Shown: piece by piece, positions 46,829-58,560 of the stretch
Layout of the letters: each line of letters opens with the position of its first letter
How positions within the stretch are numbered: the stretch's first letter is position 1
From: Limonium bicolor
Taxonomy: Eukaryota > Streptophyta > Magnoliopsida > Caryophyllales > Plumbaginaceae
NCBI GenBank assembly: GCA_023374045.1
Contig: CM041780.1
Location: 89,431,627 to 89,495,626 of the forward strand
Direction of reading: 5' to 3'
Length of the DNA: 64,000 nt
Notes under the pieces: model-generated
Told to the model about the DNA's origin: nothing
What the model saw: the letters and a program-made list of their open reading frames with translations, nothing else
Databases searched by the model: none
Made by a program: the position numbers and the translations under genes

Positions 46829-48701
46829 TGTGGAGGGTGATTTTTCGGTATGAGGGGGGGTCTATGTAAATATGGTCTCACTGAAAAGTCAAGACCCTAG
46901 AAAAATGCCATTCTGTGGAGGGTGAAAACCCGTTATTCTGGCATCCCTCAAATACTTACTAAATCGTCCGTCTTTCCCAGAAAGCTTATGGGGAATGCTA
47001 GTGAGCACTACAGCCGCTCTCGATGGGCTCCATGCGGACTTATGCCTCTATAAGGCGGAATTGACTAGAGTCGCCACCTAGTTTGACGTATGATAACTAG
47101 GAAGGAAGATCGGGTTCTAAGAACCGTTAAGTGACTCTGAGATTAGTACCTATGGATAGGACTTATCTGGTCATGTCAGAGATTCTGTGTGGGTTCGCAC
47201 TGGGTTACACCCCTTAGAAGTGGCAACGACCACGACTTCGGATTGGTGCCCGAGGAAACCTCGGTCTCCAATTGTCGGGATTGCCTTCTTTCAAAACCTT
47301 ATGGAGAGATTCAATTTAAAGCCAAAGGATAGGATTGGATGTGGACTGAAGAACAGATGATTTTCAAGAGTTTGGAGAAATAGGCTGGTCTTGAAATATT
47401 GGCCGGTGAAATTGGTTGGAATGTGGAGAGGTTGGAGGTTGTTTTGACTTTCACGAGTTTAAAAGGATGCTAGAAGTTTTGAGGAGCAAAGGGGCATTTT
47501 GGTCATTTTTTAGTAAAGAGGCGTTTGGATCATTTGATGGAATTGAGGAATTTTATGTGTTTATAAAGTTTGGATTTTTGAATGGTCAAATTTTTTGGGA
47601 AGTCAAAGGTATTGGTGGAGTGTGAAAGAGGACATTTGGTTTATAGGTGTTCGGGTTTTGAAGACGTTCCAGGTTTTTGGGAGTCTTCGGGAGTTGGAGG
47701 TCCTAGGTGACTTGGAGTTTGTTCAGAGAGAGATTGAGGAGTGTTTATGTGACTTGAGGTCCTATAGGAAGGGTTGTACGAGTTTATCCAGAATTGTCTC
47801 TCTTAAAGTTTTCTAAAACCGAAAAAAATCATTTTTTGTTGTGAAAGGGCGGATAATCCCGAGGGATTACCCTATGTACCCCCTCGAACACGACACTTAA
47901 TTAATGGTAAGTGCCGAGGCTCGAAAGATGGGGTAATGAATTTATGTCGAAAAATAGGATTCAGAGAGAAACACCATGAATGAGATGTTCTCGGTCGAAC
48001 CCTAATAACGTCTCTAACTCCCGGGTTTTAAAACATTAAAAACCGAAAACATTGAAATCGAGCGGAAGGGAGTTAGACGATTCTAAAATCCCGGCTGCAA
48101 CTAGGAAGGTCGTTACTTCCCTAGCACCCCGCCTTGTAAACATCTAGGCTGCAATTAGGGGAGGTTTGTCACCCTAATGCCCCGCCTAAAGAGATCCAGA
48201 CTGCGACAAGGGAGGTTATGACCCCAGTGCCCCGCCTCGGATTTTTATTTTTGGGAAGGAAGACAAGTGATGTCCTAACCATGGAGGAAATGTTTTGAAG
48301 GGGTTAGACATTACTTGCTCCCCGAAAACGGTTTATTTGAGTTAAAGACTGAATTGGAAAACTTTGAAGTTGTTCGGAATTCTCGGTAAAGAAACACTGA
48401 TTTTGAAAAATGTTTTTAGGAGAAAACTTTCTGATATGTGAGAAGAACTTTCTGCAATGGAGAAGAGTTTTCTGTGATGTGAGAAGAGTTTTTCCTTTTT
48501 AAATTCCACAAAACGGTTTCTTTGAAAACTTGATGAAATAAAGTGATGGTTTGAAATTCTTTTTGGTTTTTGGGTTTTGAAAGGAATTTACAAGATGAAA
48601 ATGAATTGAAAGGAGTCGGGTTTGAAAGATGTGTTGGAATTGATTTGATTTGGTCTTTTGGTCAAGGTCAAGATTTGACACTTGTGGACTTGGTTTGGGT
48701 T

Positions 48702-48908
48702 GGTGGGCTAATGGGCCGAGTTGGGCTGATGGGCCGAGTTGGGCTGATGGGCCGAGTTGGGCTGATGGGCCGAGTTGGGCTGATGGGCCGAGTTGGGCTG
48801 ATGGGCCGAGTTGGGCTGATGGGCCGAGTTGGGATGATGGGCCGAGTTGGGCTGATGGGCCGAGTTGGGCTGATGGGCCGAGTTGGGCTAATGGGCCGAG
48901 TTGGGCTA
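48702..48908. repeat. 18-bp G-rich tandem array, about 11 copies
   Basis: Unit TTGGGCTGATGGGCCGAG with few variants. Each pair of units provides four GGG runs separated by 5 to 7 bases. Confidence 0.95.
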
Positions 48909-51900
48909 TGGGCTTTGGGCCAAATGTGGGCATTTGGGCCGTGTTTGAGGGAGACTTGGACTAAGCTACATAATTGGGCCGGCTTTGAGTAGGTTTGGGG
49001 CTTCTAGTTTGAGGCCGGGTCTCATGGGCTTGGACTTGGGTCTTAGGCTTGGACTCGGGCCTTGGACTTTCGAGTTCAGACCTGTTTTTGGGCCGTGAGC
49101 TTGGGACATGGGCTTTGGGCCGAAGGTTTGGATATAGGCCTAGGCCGCGGGTTTGGGTGATGAGATATTGGGCCTTGGGTTCGATGATGAGGTATTGGGC
49201 CTTGGGTTTCGATTTCGGGCTTCGGGTTTGGGCCTTGGGCTTTGGTTTTTGGGCTACGATGGTGGAACTTCAGGCTAGACTTGTGAGGTAGGGGGATTGA
49301 TTTATGAACTAAAGAGTTTGGACCAGGTTAGTGGACTTTTGAAGTTGTGGGCCGGATTGGCTCTTGGAAGTGGGCTAGCGACAGTTAGTTAAAACAGGGA
49401 GAGGGTTTGAATTTTGAAAAGTGATGAATGAAACCGAGAGACAATCCTGGTTTTGACCTTCTCCTTTTTTATTGGAATGATGATCAAAGGAGAGGGTTTT
49501 GGATCGGAATGGAATAATAAGGTTTATTAACCAATTAATCTTGATTGTTGGTGTATTGAGGGTAAAAGAGGATTCCACCCACATAAAACGAATGAGAGAC
49601 CCGTTAGGCATGGGGTGGTTTCACATCTTAAACCCTCCTAGATAGCCTTAAGGGCTTGTTTTTTGATGCTTTTGTTCTTACATACATATAAGGGTGGTTT
49701 GAGTATTTTCTGAAGTTATAGGAGGCTATTGCCCCACGAAACGAATGAGAGACCCGTTAGGTGTGAGGCGATAACACATCCTAAACTTTTCTGTCACTTA
49801 AGGCCCTAAGGGAAATAACTAGGGCTTACGTACAGCAAACAAAAGCAAGGAGCGGATTGATATTCCAGGGGATGAACAGTAAGTGTGAATGTGTACAGCA
49901 AGCAGCAATTAAAAATATCACAGGATGCAAGCGCATGGGAAACAGGATGAGGTTTATTTCCAGACAACAAAAATAGAATAGAAACCCAACCAAACGCTTA
50001 GAAGAGCATCAAACCAAAACTTAAGCACACAATCTGATCTTTTTTACTTCCGTTCACTGCTTATTAACACAACTTATTGATGAAATCAGAGGAAGTTTTT
50101 TTTTTGTTATTCTTGAACTAGTATTAAACAGCACCTAGGTGAGTACATTGCAGAGATAAAAAACTCAGAATTAGTTCAGAGCACAATTCACATTCTCAAC
50201 TATTTTCAGGGGCGGATTCCAGAAACTAAAGCTGGTATTTCTTTTTCCTGCATGCGCATGTTTATTCAACAGAAGCTTGCCCCTATTGAGCCTATTTCCA
50301 GAGGTAATGTAAGTCAAAAAACCAGACTGATACCGAAAGCACTTCAAGACATTGACAAAATGGAACAGACGTGCAAAAATGTGGCCAGAACATCACAGAA
50401 CATGAAGAGATGAAACAATCACACAACATGGATGATAAGGTCATTTAAGAAATTTCGAGAGCCAGAAATCGGTACCACAAGGAGAGTCACATGTAGTCCC
50501 CTGCAAGTATCTCAGAACACACCAGAGACTAAGCGAAATGTTAGTCCAGACAGGTAGAAAAAGGAGAGCAAACAAGACATATGAAGTCTCTGAACAGAAT
50601 CCTTACCCCATAGATTACCAATGGCATGAGTTCAAATTTCTCATCAGAAGGGAGAACGTTCAATCAATTAATGCATAACACAGACGAATGACTTTAAGGA
50701 ATGTTTCAGGCCTATTGGGACTCGGGTATAAATTTAACAGCAGAGTCGAGTTGGAGAGTAGTAATAATCACCAGGTAGAATGAGAGCAACAGGGGTGAGG
50801 CTTTCGACTGGAGATGGACCAGTTCACTCATTAACAGCAAATCCAAACAGAAAACACAGTATGAGAACGGACAATACTATGACTGGAGATGAACCGGATG
50901 AACCAGTTTCTTCGCAACTTAAGAATCGAAAAACAACCATGGGATTGGGACCGAAATGAGCCGGTCTCGAGATGCGATGGAGACATTAAAACTGGGCAAC
51001 TCGAATGCATATAGGCAATAGGGGACTAATATCAAGTACCCCCGACCTGTTCGTGGACTTCGTTGTCCATACCAGGTTAGATAGTTGCCCGAGAACGAGG
51101 CCAAACTCACGATTGCAGAAGAAGCTATAATCGACATGATCGAGGAAATAACTAAGCGAGGAGAAGATGGTGGCCATAGTTGGGATGATTCCCAAGACCA
51201 AACGACTCCTCCCGATTCAACAAGCAAAAGAGCAAAATAAACGCAAGGGAAATCCAGGTTTAAAACAAGAAACGAATGCCCTCGCCTTCGAAATCGGGGA
51301 GCTACGAAACTGAATGTTCGAGCCCCTGATTCCGGTTTTCGTTAAAAGAAAGAAAAAAAAATGAAACACAGAGAAAGAAGGATATAAGAGAGGATTGACC
51401 CTCATGCCGGAAATTCATTCTCGACAGAACCGGAGTTTTGCCGTCATTGGCTCGAGCCTGTTGGCAACGTTCGATTGAAAAAAAGCGGAATCGAAATGAA
51501 AAAAACAAGGAGGGGATCGTTGAAATGCTAGTGAAGATTAGAAGGAAGGAGAAGGGAAAAATCCACTTACGCTATCGATGGTGGAACGACTTCAGAGAGC
51601 AAGGGAGCTCGGGGTAAACGTGTGGCTCCCAAGGAGGCGGGGCGTTGGTGGTGGTTTTTGACGGGAAGAATTTTCGATCAATAATGTGGAGGTGGTGGTT
51701 TGAGGTAGAAGAAGGGGCTCGATGGAGGAGAAAATCTTCTGATGTTTGGGCTTCTTCAAACTCGAGCGTAAGAAGATCGAAGAACCGAGGAAAGTTTTGG
51801 TTTTCTGGAAAATTAGAAATGTTGGGGATTAGTCGGCTGGGAAAAACGTCTGTCCACTGTAGGGTATTTTTTGATTGTTTTATAATGGGAGGGTATACAG

Positions 51901-52035
51901 ATGTGAAGCTAGGGTTTCATTTGGGCTGGATTCATGGACTGATTTTTATTTGGATTGACTAATATAAGTGGGCTTTAACTGAGGCAGAAATCGGACCAGG
52001 GAGATAGAAAAGGCAAAACGAGTTTTAGCAGCTTC

Positions 52036-52244
52036 CCAGTCTCGAACTCGCGACCTCTGGTGTACCCCTTGCATACTTCTACGGTTAAGCTATGACAGAA
52101 CTCAGTATATTAGCATACGAAATAGAGACGAGAGTTCTTCTGCGGGCGGGGATGAAAATAGAACGCGTCCAATTGTCCGCCAGATTCGAACCCCCTACCT
52201 GTTGATTTTCCAGTAGACATGCTAACCGACTAAGCTAACTCAGA
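52036..52244 (-). other. Two tRNA-like A/B-box modules in the LTR
   Basis: Module 1 (minus strand, about 52244-52176) has TAGCTTAGTCGG as A box and GGTTCGAATCT as B box, starts 45 bp apart. Module 2 (about 52099-52036) has TAGCTTAACCG and AGTTCGAGACT, 44 bp apart. The spacing is right for tRNA-type Pol III promoters, but the acceptor and T stems do not pair well, so these are tRNA-related (SINE-like) sequences and not functional tRNA genes. Confidence 0.5.
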
Positions 52245-52611
52245 ACTCAACACATAGATGGAGGAAATAATACAAAAGCCTTAATTCTGACCGGATAATT
52301 CATCTAAAAAACGTTACCGTTTCAGAAGGAAAGTATACAATACAAATGAGAACAATAATATAGTGAGATGAAATTATGGGATACAATTAAAAATAAGATT
52401 CAAAACGTGATGAGTTTAAAACCGTATTGTCGTTTGAAAATTCGTTTTAGCAAAACCGTGTTTTATGAAATGCTTTGAAAAAGACTATAAAACGATGGTT
52501 TCATTCTGGCATGCACGTCAATACGTGTTGACAAAGAAAGGCGACGACCCCTCTTATTGTGTTTATTATTTCGAAATTTGCTTTATGGGGTGAGAATTTT
52601 TGGTGTCTACA

Positions 52612-52995
52612 GATGGCTCCCCTTGATTCAATTCTGCAAACCTTTGCATAATTGGATCAAGGTTGACGGGGCGCCAAAAATTCTCACTACGGTTTTTGAT
52701 TTGATGGGATGCGATCGTGAGTGTATGAATGTGATTAAAAGTACGAGGACTTATGACGAGCCTCAGTTAGACCTCTTGACATCTAACTATAGGACTCATG
52801 ACAAGCCTATAATGCAATTGAAAGTACGAGGACTTATGACGAGCCTCAACTAGACCTCTTGTTATCTAGCTATAGGACTTATGACGAGCCTATGATACTA
52901 CCAATGTTTTGGTTTAGAGTGCACGAGGACTTAGGAGTGCCTCAACTGGACCTCTTGATATCCAGCCCTAGGGCTTATGACGAGCCTAGAATGCA
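52612..52995. repeat. Polypurine border and three diverged 100-bp repeats
   Basis: After the polypurine-like border, 52738-52995 holds three imperfect copies of a roughly 100-bp unit built on ACGAGGACTTATGACGAGCC and GACCTCTTG. Non-coding. Confidence 0.75.
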
Positions 52996-53006
52996 AGTTC
53001 GGTACC

Positions 53007-53933
53007 ATACTAGTAGCGCAATAGCTGTCTAGCAGGTGTAAAACGAAAGGCGACCGTACTAGTAGCGCAATAGCTGTCTAGCAGGTGTAAAATGAAAAGT
53101 CGACCGCACTAGTAGCGCAATAGCTGTCTAGCGGGGTGTAAAACGAAAAGTCGACCGCACTAGTAGCGCAATAGCTGCCTAGCGGGTGTAAAACGAAGGG
53201 CGACCGTACTAGTAGCGCAATAGCTGTCTAGCAGGTGTAAAACGAAAGGCGACCGTACTAGTAGCGCAATAGCTGTCTAGCAGGTGTAAAATGAAAAGTC
53301 GACCGCACTAGTAGCGCAATAGCTGTCTAGGGGTGTAAAACGAAAAGTCGACCGCACTAGTAGCGCAATAGCTGCCTAGCGGGTGTAAAACGAAGGGCGA
53401 CCGTACTAGTAGCGCAATAGCTGTCTAGCAGGTGTAAAACGAAAGGCGACCGTACTAGTAGCGCAATAGCTGTCTAGCAGGTGTAAAATGAAAAGTCGAC
53501 CGCACTAGTAGCGCAATAGCTGTCTAGCGGGTGTAAAACGAAAAGTCGACCGCACTAGTAGCGCAATAGCTGCCTAGCGGGTGTAAAACGAAGGGCGACC
53601 GTACTAGTAGCGCAATAGCTGTCTAGCAGGTGTAAAATGAGAAGTCGACCGCACTAGTAGCGCAAAAGCTGCCTAGCGGGTGTAAAACGAAGGGCGACCG
53701 TACTAGTAGCGCAATAGCTGTCTAGCAGGTGTAAAATGAAAAGTCAACCGCACTAGTAGCGCAATAGCTGCCTAGCGGGTGTAAAACGAAAAGTCGACCG
53801 CACTAGTAGCGCAATAGCTGCCTAGCGGGTGTAAAATGAAAAGTCGACCGCACTAGTAGCGCAATAGCTGTCTAGCGGGTGTAAAACGAAAAGTCGACCG
53901 CACTAGTAGCGCAATAGCTGCCTAGCGGGTGTG
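53007..53933. repeat. 49-bp satellite array, about 19 copies, with 4-unit higher-order repeat
   Basis: Unit ACTAGTAGCGCAATAGCTG... of 48-50 bp. Sequence variants (GCAGG/GCGGG, AAACG/AAATG, GGCGACCGT/GTCGACCGC) recur in the order A-B-C-D three times over (about 198 bp per period), then become irregular. It lies in the 3' region of the element, between gag and the 3' LTR. Confidence 0.95.
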
Positions 53934-56900
53934 AAGATGCGTCAGACATGAGCAAATTTTGTGGGTATATGCAGGTGATATGTGATGTGAGGTGATTAAC
54001 CAATGTATTAATTGAATTAAACTCCCTTTTTGTGGATGTAGGTTTTTGCGTGAGCAGATGGCTCTATAGTAACGTCAAACTCAAAGGGATGGCTCCGGTA
54101 TGGCTCCGGCATGGCTTTAAGGATCTGAGATGGCTCCAGCATGCGTTGATGGCTCCAGTATGCATTGATGGCTCTGGTGTGCAGTGGTTGCTCCGGGTCG
54201 CGCCGATGGCTCTGGTATGCACTGATGGCTCCAGTGTGGCCGACGATCCGGGGTGGTTGGGGGGTTTTGATATGACAGTGAACTTGAGAATGGTCGATGG
54301 TCTTGATGCGGTTGTTGAAGCTCGAGGTGACTAATCGGTTGGCTCCATCTGATGGATTTGATGTGGGTGAACTTGTTATCATTCTAAATAACCAAACATG
54401 GTTGGATGTCTTCGGTGAAGTTCTGATCATGGCTCCGGGATGGCTCCGTCATGATTCCGGGATGCTCTGTTTGATGATAGCGAGGAGTGAAAGGGGATTG
54501 TCGCCTTCGAGGTGGTCGCACCCTTGGCGGGCTGCCTACGTACTCAATTCTGTATTGAGATCAGACCATACGTAGTTCGAAACTTTGTAGGCAAGGCCCT
54601 GGTGACGAAATGGCTCCGTTTGAGGTGGCTCTCATATTGTTCTCATACTATTGGAATGGCCACTGTGTAGCTTTAGGGATGGTCTCAAAGTTTTGAGGAT
54701 GGCTTTCGCATGGCTCCAGATTGGATTTAGAAGCGGTGTCGATAGGGATTGAGTATGGCAGTGGATGGCTCCGAGATGGTCTTCGTGTGGCTCCGGATAG
54801 CTCTTGAATGGTTCGATGTAGCTCGGTGATAGCCCGGGATGGCTCCGAAGAGGCAAGATATAGCTCGATGATGGCTCGGGATGGCTCTGGTTGACATCAA
54901 AAGTTATGCTTCAACAACTGCAACTGAAGTCGACTTTCAGCGAGACTAGGTGGAGTTCTTACCAGTCGGATGTTGAAAATGAAGTGGTTATGATGCATGC
55001 AAATACTAAATGCAAGAAGAGATGCAAAATGCATGTGCAGTTTTTCGAGAGAAGGTACGGTCCTATCTCTATTAATATGAGGCTTACGAATATAAGACAT
55101 CTTCGGTTCGATCTCGAGTGATTGTTAAGCTCGAATGCGTGAATCACTTTCCTCTCATGGAGGGATGTGGGTCAATCTCTCGTGAGTATGGTCGTGTGTG
55201 ATAATGATGTGATGATACTCTCGATGCTCGGAGCAATATTTTCCTTAGAATTCCTTTTTGAGGTTCTGGACTTTCCAATCCTCACAAATTCCTCAATTGC
55301 AATGGGGTTAGCTGTTTATGATTTGGTGCTTCGATCAAAGAGTCACTCGCACTCGAAAGACCTTGTGGGGTAAGGTCACACTCTTCCACTCATGGTCCCT
55401 TTGGGATGACGGGACATGTTGATAACAAGTATGAAGCTTATGATTCATGTTTCAGATCCGATACTTTTCAGTTAACGCTCATCAACTAACGAGTCAGAGG
55501 TCTTTTATTGGGTTATAACGGGGCTGAGGGGTGTGATGTGTGTCATATGGGACTGGAGGATTTATTTAGGAGTTGTGGAGCTTTTGTGCAATAGAGAATA
55601 TGTTTCACCTTCGCCATGGGTGGAATGATTAGACGGGCTTTGATAACCCCTTATCGGTTTCTTCGGGACATCATTGGTCCTTTTGGTTTGGATTTCTCCT
55701 TCTTGCCTCTTCTGGCGTACGATTTGAACTTTCTTCTCATTTTTGTGTTTTTGAAATTGCATTTGGCTCATCAACTTCCTCAAGCATTTTTTGCTTTGCA
55801 TTTTGGCTTTCAGCTTCAAAGTTGCATTGACTTATCGATCTACTTGAACATTTTCAGCTTTCTTTTAGGTGTTTGGCCTTGGAGTTGCATTGACTCACTG
55901 ATTTCTTTGAACATTTCATTGTTTTTGTGGAAGATGGTGGGGAGGGACCATGGCTCCGGCTCCTTTGAGATCCTCTATTGCAAGGGCAGGTAAGTATATG
56001 TACGTGGGTTGGCATGTTGTGGAGTTTCTGAAGAAAGAGTTTTTCATGAAAGGCTCAGCGGGGCTCACTAAGGGGTTATGTAAAGGGCAGTCAAAGCTTT
56101 TTGGTTTTGTGGGGATTTTTATTCCTAAGTGCCTCGTCATCCTCATTAGTCGATAATTGTTTTCTTACTATTCTCGGATCTTTGCATGAATCACAGTTCG
56201 TATCCTGTTTATCAACATTGATCTCGCTATGAATTGTGCCTCTCCATGTGTTGAAGGAAAACACAAGTCGCTCGTGGTTTTACCTCTGTGGACTCGCTCT
56301 ATCTTTCCTCATCACTCATTGGATTGTCCAAAACACTCATTTGAAATTCAAGAGAAAATACCGCTCTTTGCACACTACTCACTTGATTGTGGTGCTGATT
56401 TTGATTAGACCCTTATGTTCATTGACGGGTCGAGAGTTTTAGTGATTCATGTACTCTGTTCAATCAATCTCTCAAGATTTTTCCCAAAGATGTCGTTTCG
56501 ATACGGAAGTATGCAAATGCAACTATCTACAATGCAATATGTTGTGGTAATATGGAATAACTACGTATAGGATGCATGAAATATTGACAATGAAAACGTA
56601 TTGAATTTTGGATTTTGGTTGAATGTTTTTGTTTTGGATGCAATGCATGAATGGTAAGATTACACCTAGTCTCGCTTGCGTCGGTTTTAGTTGAGGATCC
56701 ATGAAGCTCATCTCGCCACCAATGGCTCTTTAGATGGTCAGTTACTGAGTGGGTCCCGGAAGAAATTATGATCCCACATGTTTTAGCTGTTATTCGAACC
56801 TTGACCGCTTAAGGAGTGGTAATTCCTACATTGCATCAGTCAACATGATAAAATCGTCTTACTCTTCCCATGATTCTTGGATAGGTCGAATAGAAAGGGG

Positions 56901-57045
56901 AGAGGGATGGGATGCAACCCTTCATGCGCTTTCATGACAGTTGTAAATGAAAACATGACTCAACAACTTTATGCCACTATCGCCATGGATTAGTACATGA
57001 TCATGCCTAGCTCAGTGATGCCTTAGGAAAATGCGCCTTCGTGGC
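53934..57045. other. Non-coding 3' region of the Tat/Ogre-like element
   Basis: 54060-54900 is a field of degenerate ATGGCTCCGG-type words (about 10-30 bp periodicity). 54900-57045 has no pol motif in any frame. Open stretches at 55616-55993 (plus) and 55819-55562 (minus, Lys-rich) have no recognised domain. Confidence 0.6.
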
Positions 57046-58496
57046 TTAGGATGGACGTCTTATCTCTAAAGAAGAGACGTCTCCTCTGTCTATCAGCTCT
57101 TGGATTGCGTTTCTCAGTGTGGTGCACTCGTCGGTGGCGTGCCCGCGAATCCGATGATAGTCACAATACTCATGTAATCGTGGCCCAAGCTTCTTCACCC
57201 TTGAACTGGTGTTGTAAGGTGCTAGGTAGCCTCCCTCGGTTAAAATTCTCCAGGCTTCACCGAGTGACATTCCTAGACCCGAATTCTGTCTTTGAGAGTC
57301 CTGCCCGGGTTGGTGGTATTCTCTTTGCATGATTGTTGGCTTTGGATCTTTGATTTCAGCATCTTCCAAAGCAGTCACAACCGCCATCAGTCGTCTGAAG
57401 TCGCATATCCCTAGATATTTCAGCTGATGTCGGTACACATCTTTCAGCCCGGAAATTACCATTCGCACTTGCTCTTCCTCATTGGGTCGGTTATTCATTT
57501 GTCCGGCCTTCACCCTCCATCGTTTTATGAATTCCCTCACGGGTTCGTTAGAATTTTGGCATGTGACCTCTAAATCTCTACGTGTAACTTCATGATGAAA
57601 GTTGTCGCCGTATTGAGAGAGGAAATCTAAATACAGGTCCTGGCTTGACTTTCCGTTTAGATCTATGCTCATAATCCATGAGTAAGCAGGTCCTTGTAGA
57701 TAGAATCTAAAGCATGCGGCTTTCAGCTCGTCGGAGAGGCCATGGAGATTCATGAGTTTATCATATTTGTCGACATGATGTCTCGGGTCTCCAATTCCCT
57801 CATACTTCTCCATCTCAGGCAGACTCATGCCCTTTTGTAGACGAGCATCCGGATACGGGTTAGTTGGCTCCCAACCTGCAGACTTAAAGCGACGGGCTAG
57901 CTCTAGTTCCGCTTTCAGTTCTTTCACTAATTCTTTCATTAGACTCGCTTTGAGATCAAGGTTTTGGATTGAAATATACGTTGTCTTAGGGTAGCTGGTG
58001 TCAAGAGGTTGAGAGGGCAGTGTTGTTCCTGGGTGAGGATGTTGGCTAGAATTCGACAGGTGAGGAGGTACTTTCCAAGGAAGCACATATTCTTGTGTGG
58101 GCAAGGAGAGGTTTAAGCCAGAATACACCATGGGGGAAGGTGGGGCTTGTGCCTTTCCCTTATCACAGACCATTTGTGGTTGCCAATTCTCTCTGGTGGC
58201 GGGTGGGGTTCTCAGAGTTGAACTGTACATAGACGAAGAAGGCATGTTTGGTGTTGTTCGAACTTGGACAGAGGGTGCGTGAGGGTCCATTGCTTGAAAC
58301 TCATAGGCATCATATGCAGAGTAAGTTGGAGACTCCTTGTAACTGCTATCCGACCCCGCGTATACCCTAGTTATTCTTCTTTGGACAAATTCTTCTATCT
58401 TCAGGTTTTCTCCAAGTCATCAGCAAGGTCATGGATCAATCTTTCATGAACAAATTGGCCTTCGACTGCTTGATCATGCCGAGGGGCTCGCTCCAT
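57046..58496 (-). CDS. Tat/Ogre-type Gag
   Basis: The main frame runs from the ATG at 58290 to the stop at 57046 (414 aa). Open reading continues upstream to an ATG at 58496 if a single-base frame slip near 58412 is allowed, so the true start is probably 58496. Residues 1-110 of the main frame are Pro/Ser-rich. 111-135 form a basic-acidic helix (MKELVKELKAELELARRF). About 155-300 are the retrotransposon-gag domain (FRFYLQGPAYSWIMSI, EFIKRWRVKAGQMNN). The end has a zinc-binding motif YCDYHRIRGHATDEC followed by LRNAIQELIDRG, the pattern of Tat-lineage Gags. It forms the particle and binds RNA. No pol follows in any frame. Confidence 0.85.
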
Positions 58497-58560
58497 CTTT
58501 TCTGCCGTTGCTATAGGCAGACTGGTCTTCTTTCTTTCCAGTTGCCAACAGTCACGAACA

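Larger units (their letters stand above)
46829..52611 (-). repeat. 3' LTR of the Tat/Ogre-like element (5783 bp)
   Basis: It begins TGTGGAGGG and ends GGTGTCTACA on the plus strand. 46829-49667 matches 61162-64000 almost base for base. Inside are three imperfect 50-bp repeats ending CCCCGCCT (48091-48239), an 18-bp G-rich array (48702-48908), a long GGGCC/TTGGG-rich tract (48903-49260), and two tRNA-like modules (52036-52092, 52181-52244). Plus-strand open stretches such as 47416-47625 recur in the other LTR because the LTR is duplicated, and show no domain. Confidence 0.85.

Noticed and set aside
47416..47816. Two plus-strand ORFs repeated exactly at 61749-62149
   Set aside because: They recur only because the LTR is duplicated. 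They are on the strand opposite to the element's genes and show no domain.
48570..48992. Long plus-strand ORFs of repeated RVGLMG or GPSWAD peptides
   Set aside because: They are translations of the 18-bp tandem array in three frames, with no start context or domain. The same applies to 62832-63444.
52176..52244. Genuine tRNA gene
   Set aside because: A and B boxes and spacing fit, but the acceptor and T stems do not form.
53007..53933. CRISPR-like array of regularly spaced repeats
   Set aside because: The repeats are contiguous 49-bp tandem units without unique spacers, in a plant retrotransposon.
55616..55993. 125-codon plus-strand ORF rich in Phe and Leu
   Set aside because: On the strand opposite to gag, in the repeat-rich 3' region, with no recognised family and an overlapping Lys-rich antisense ORF.
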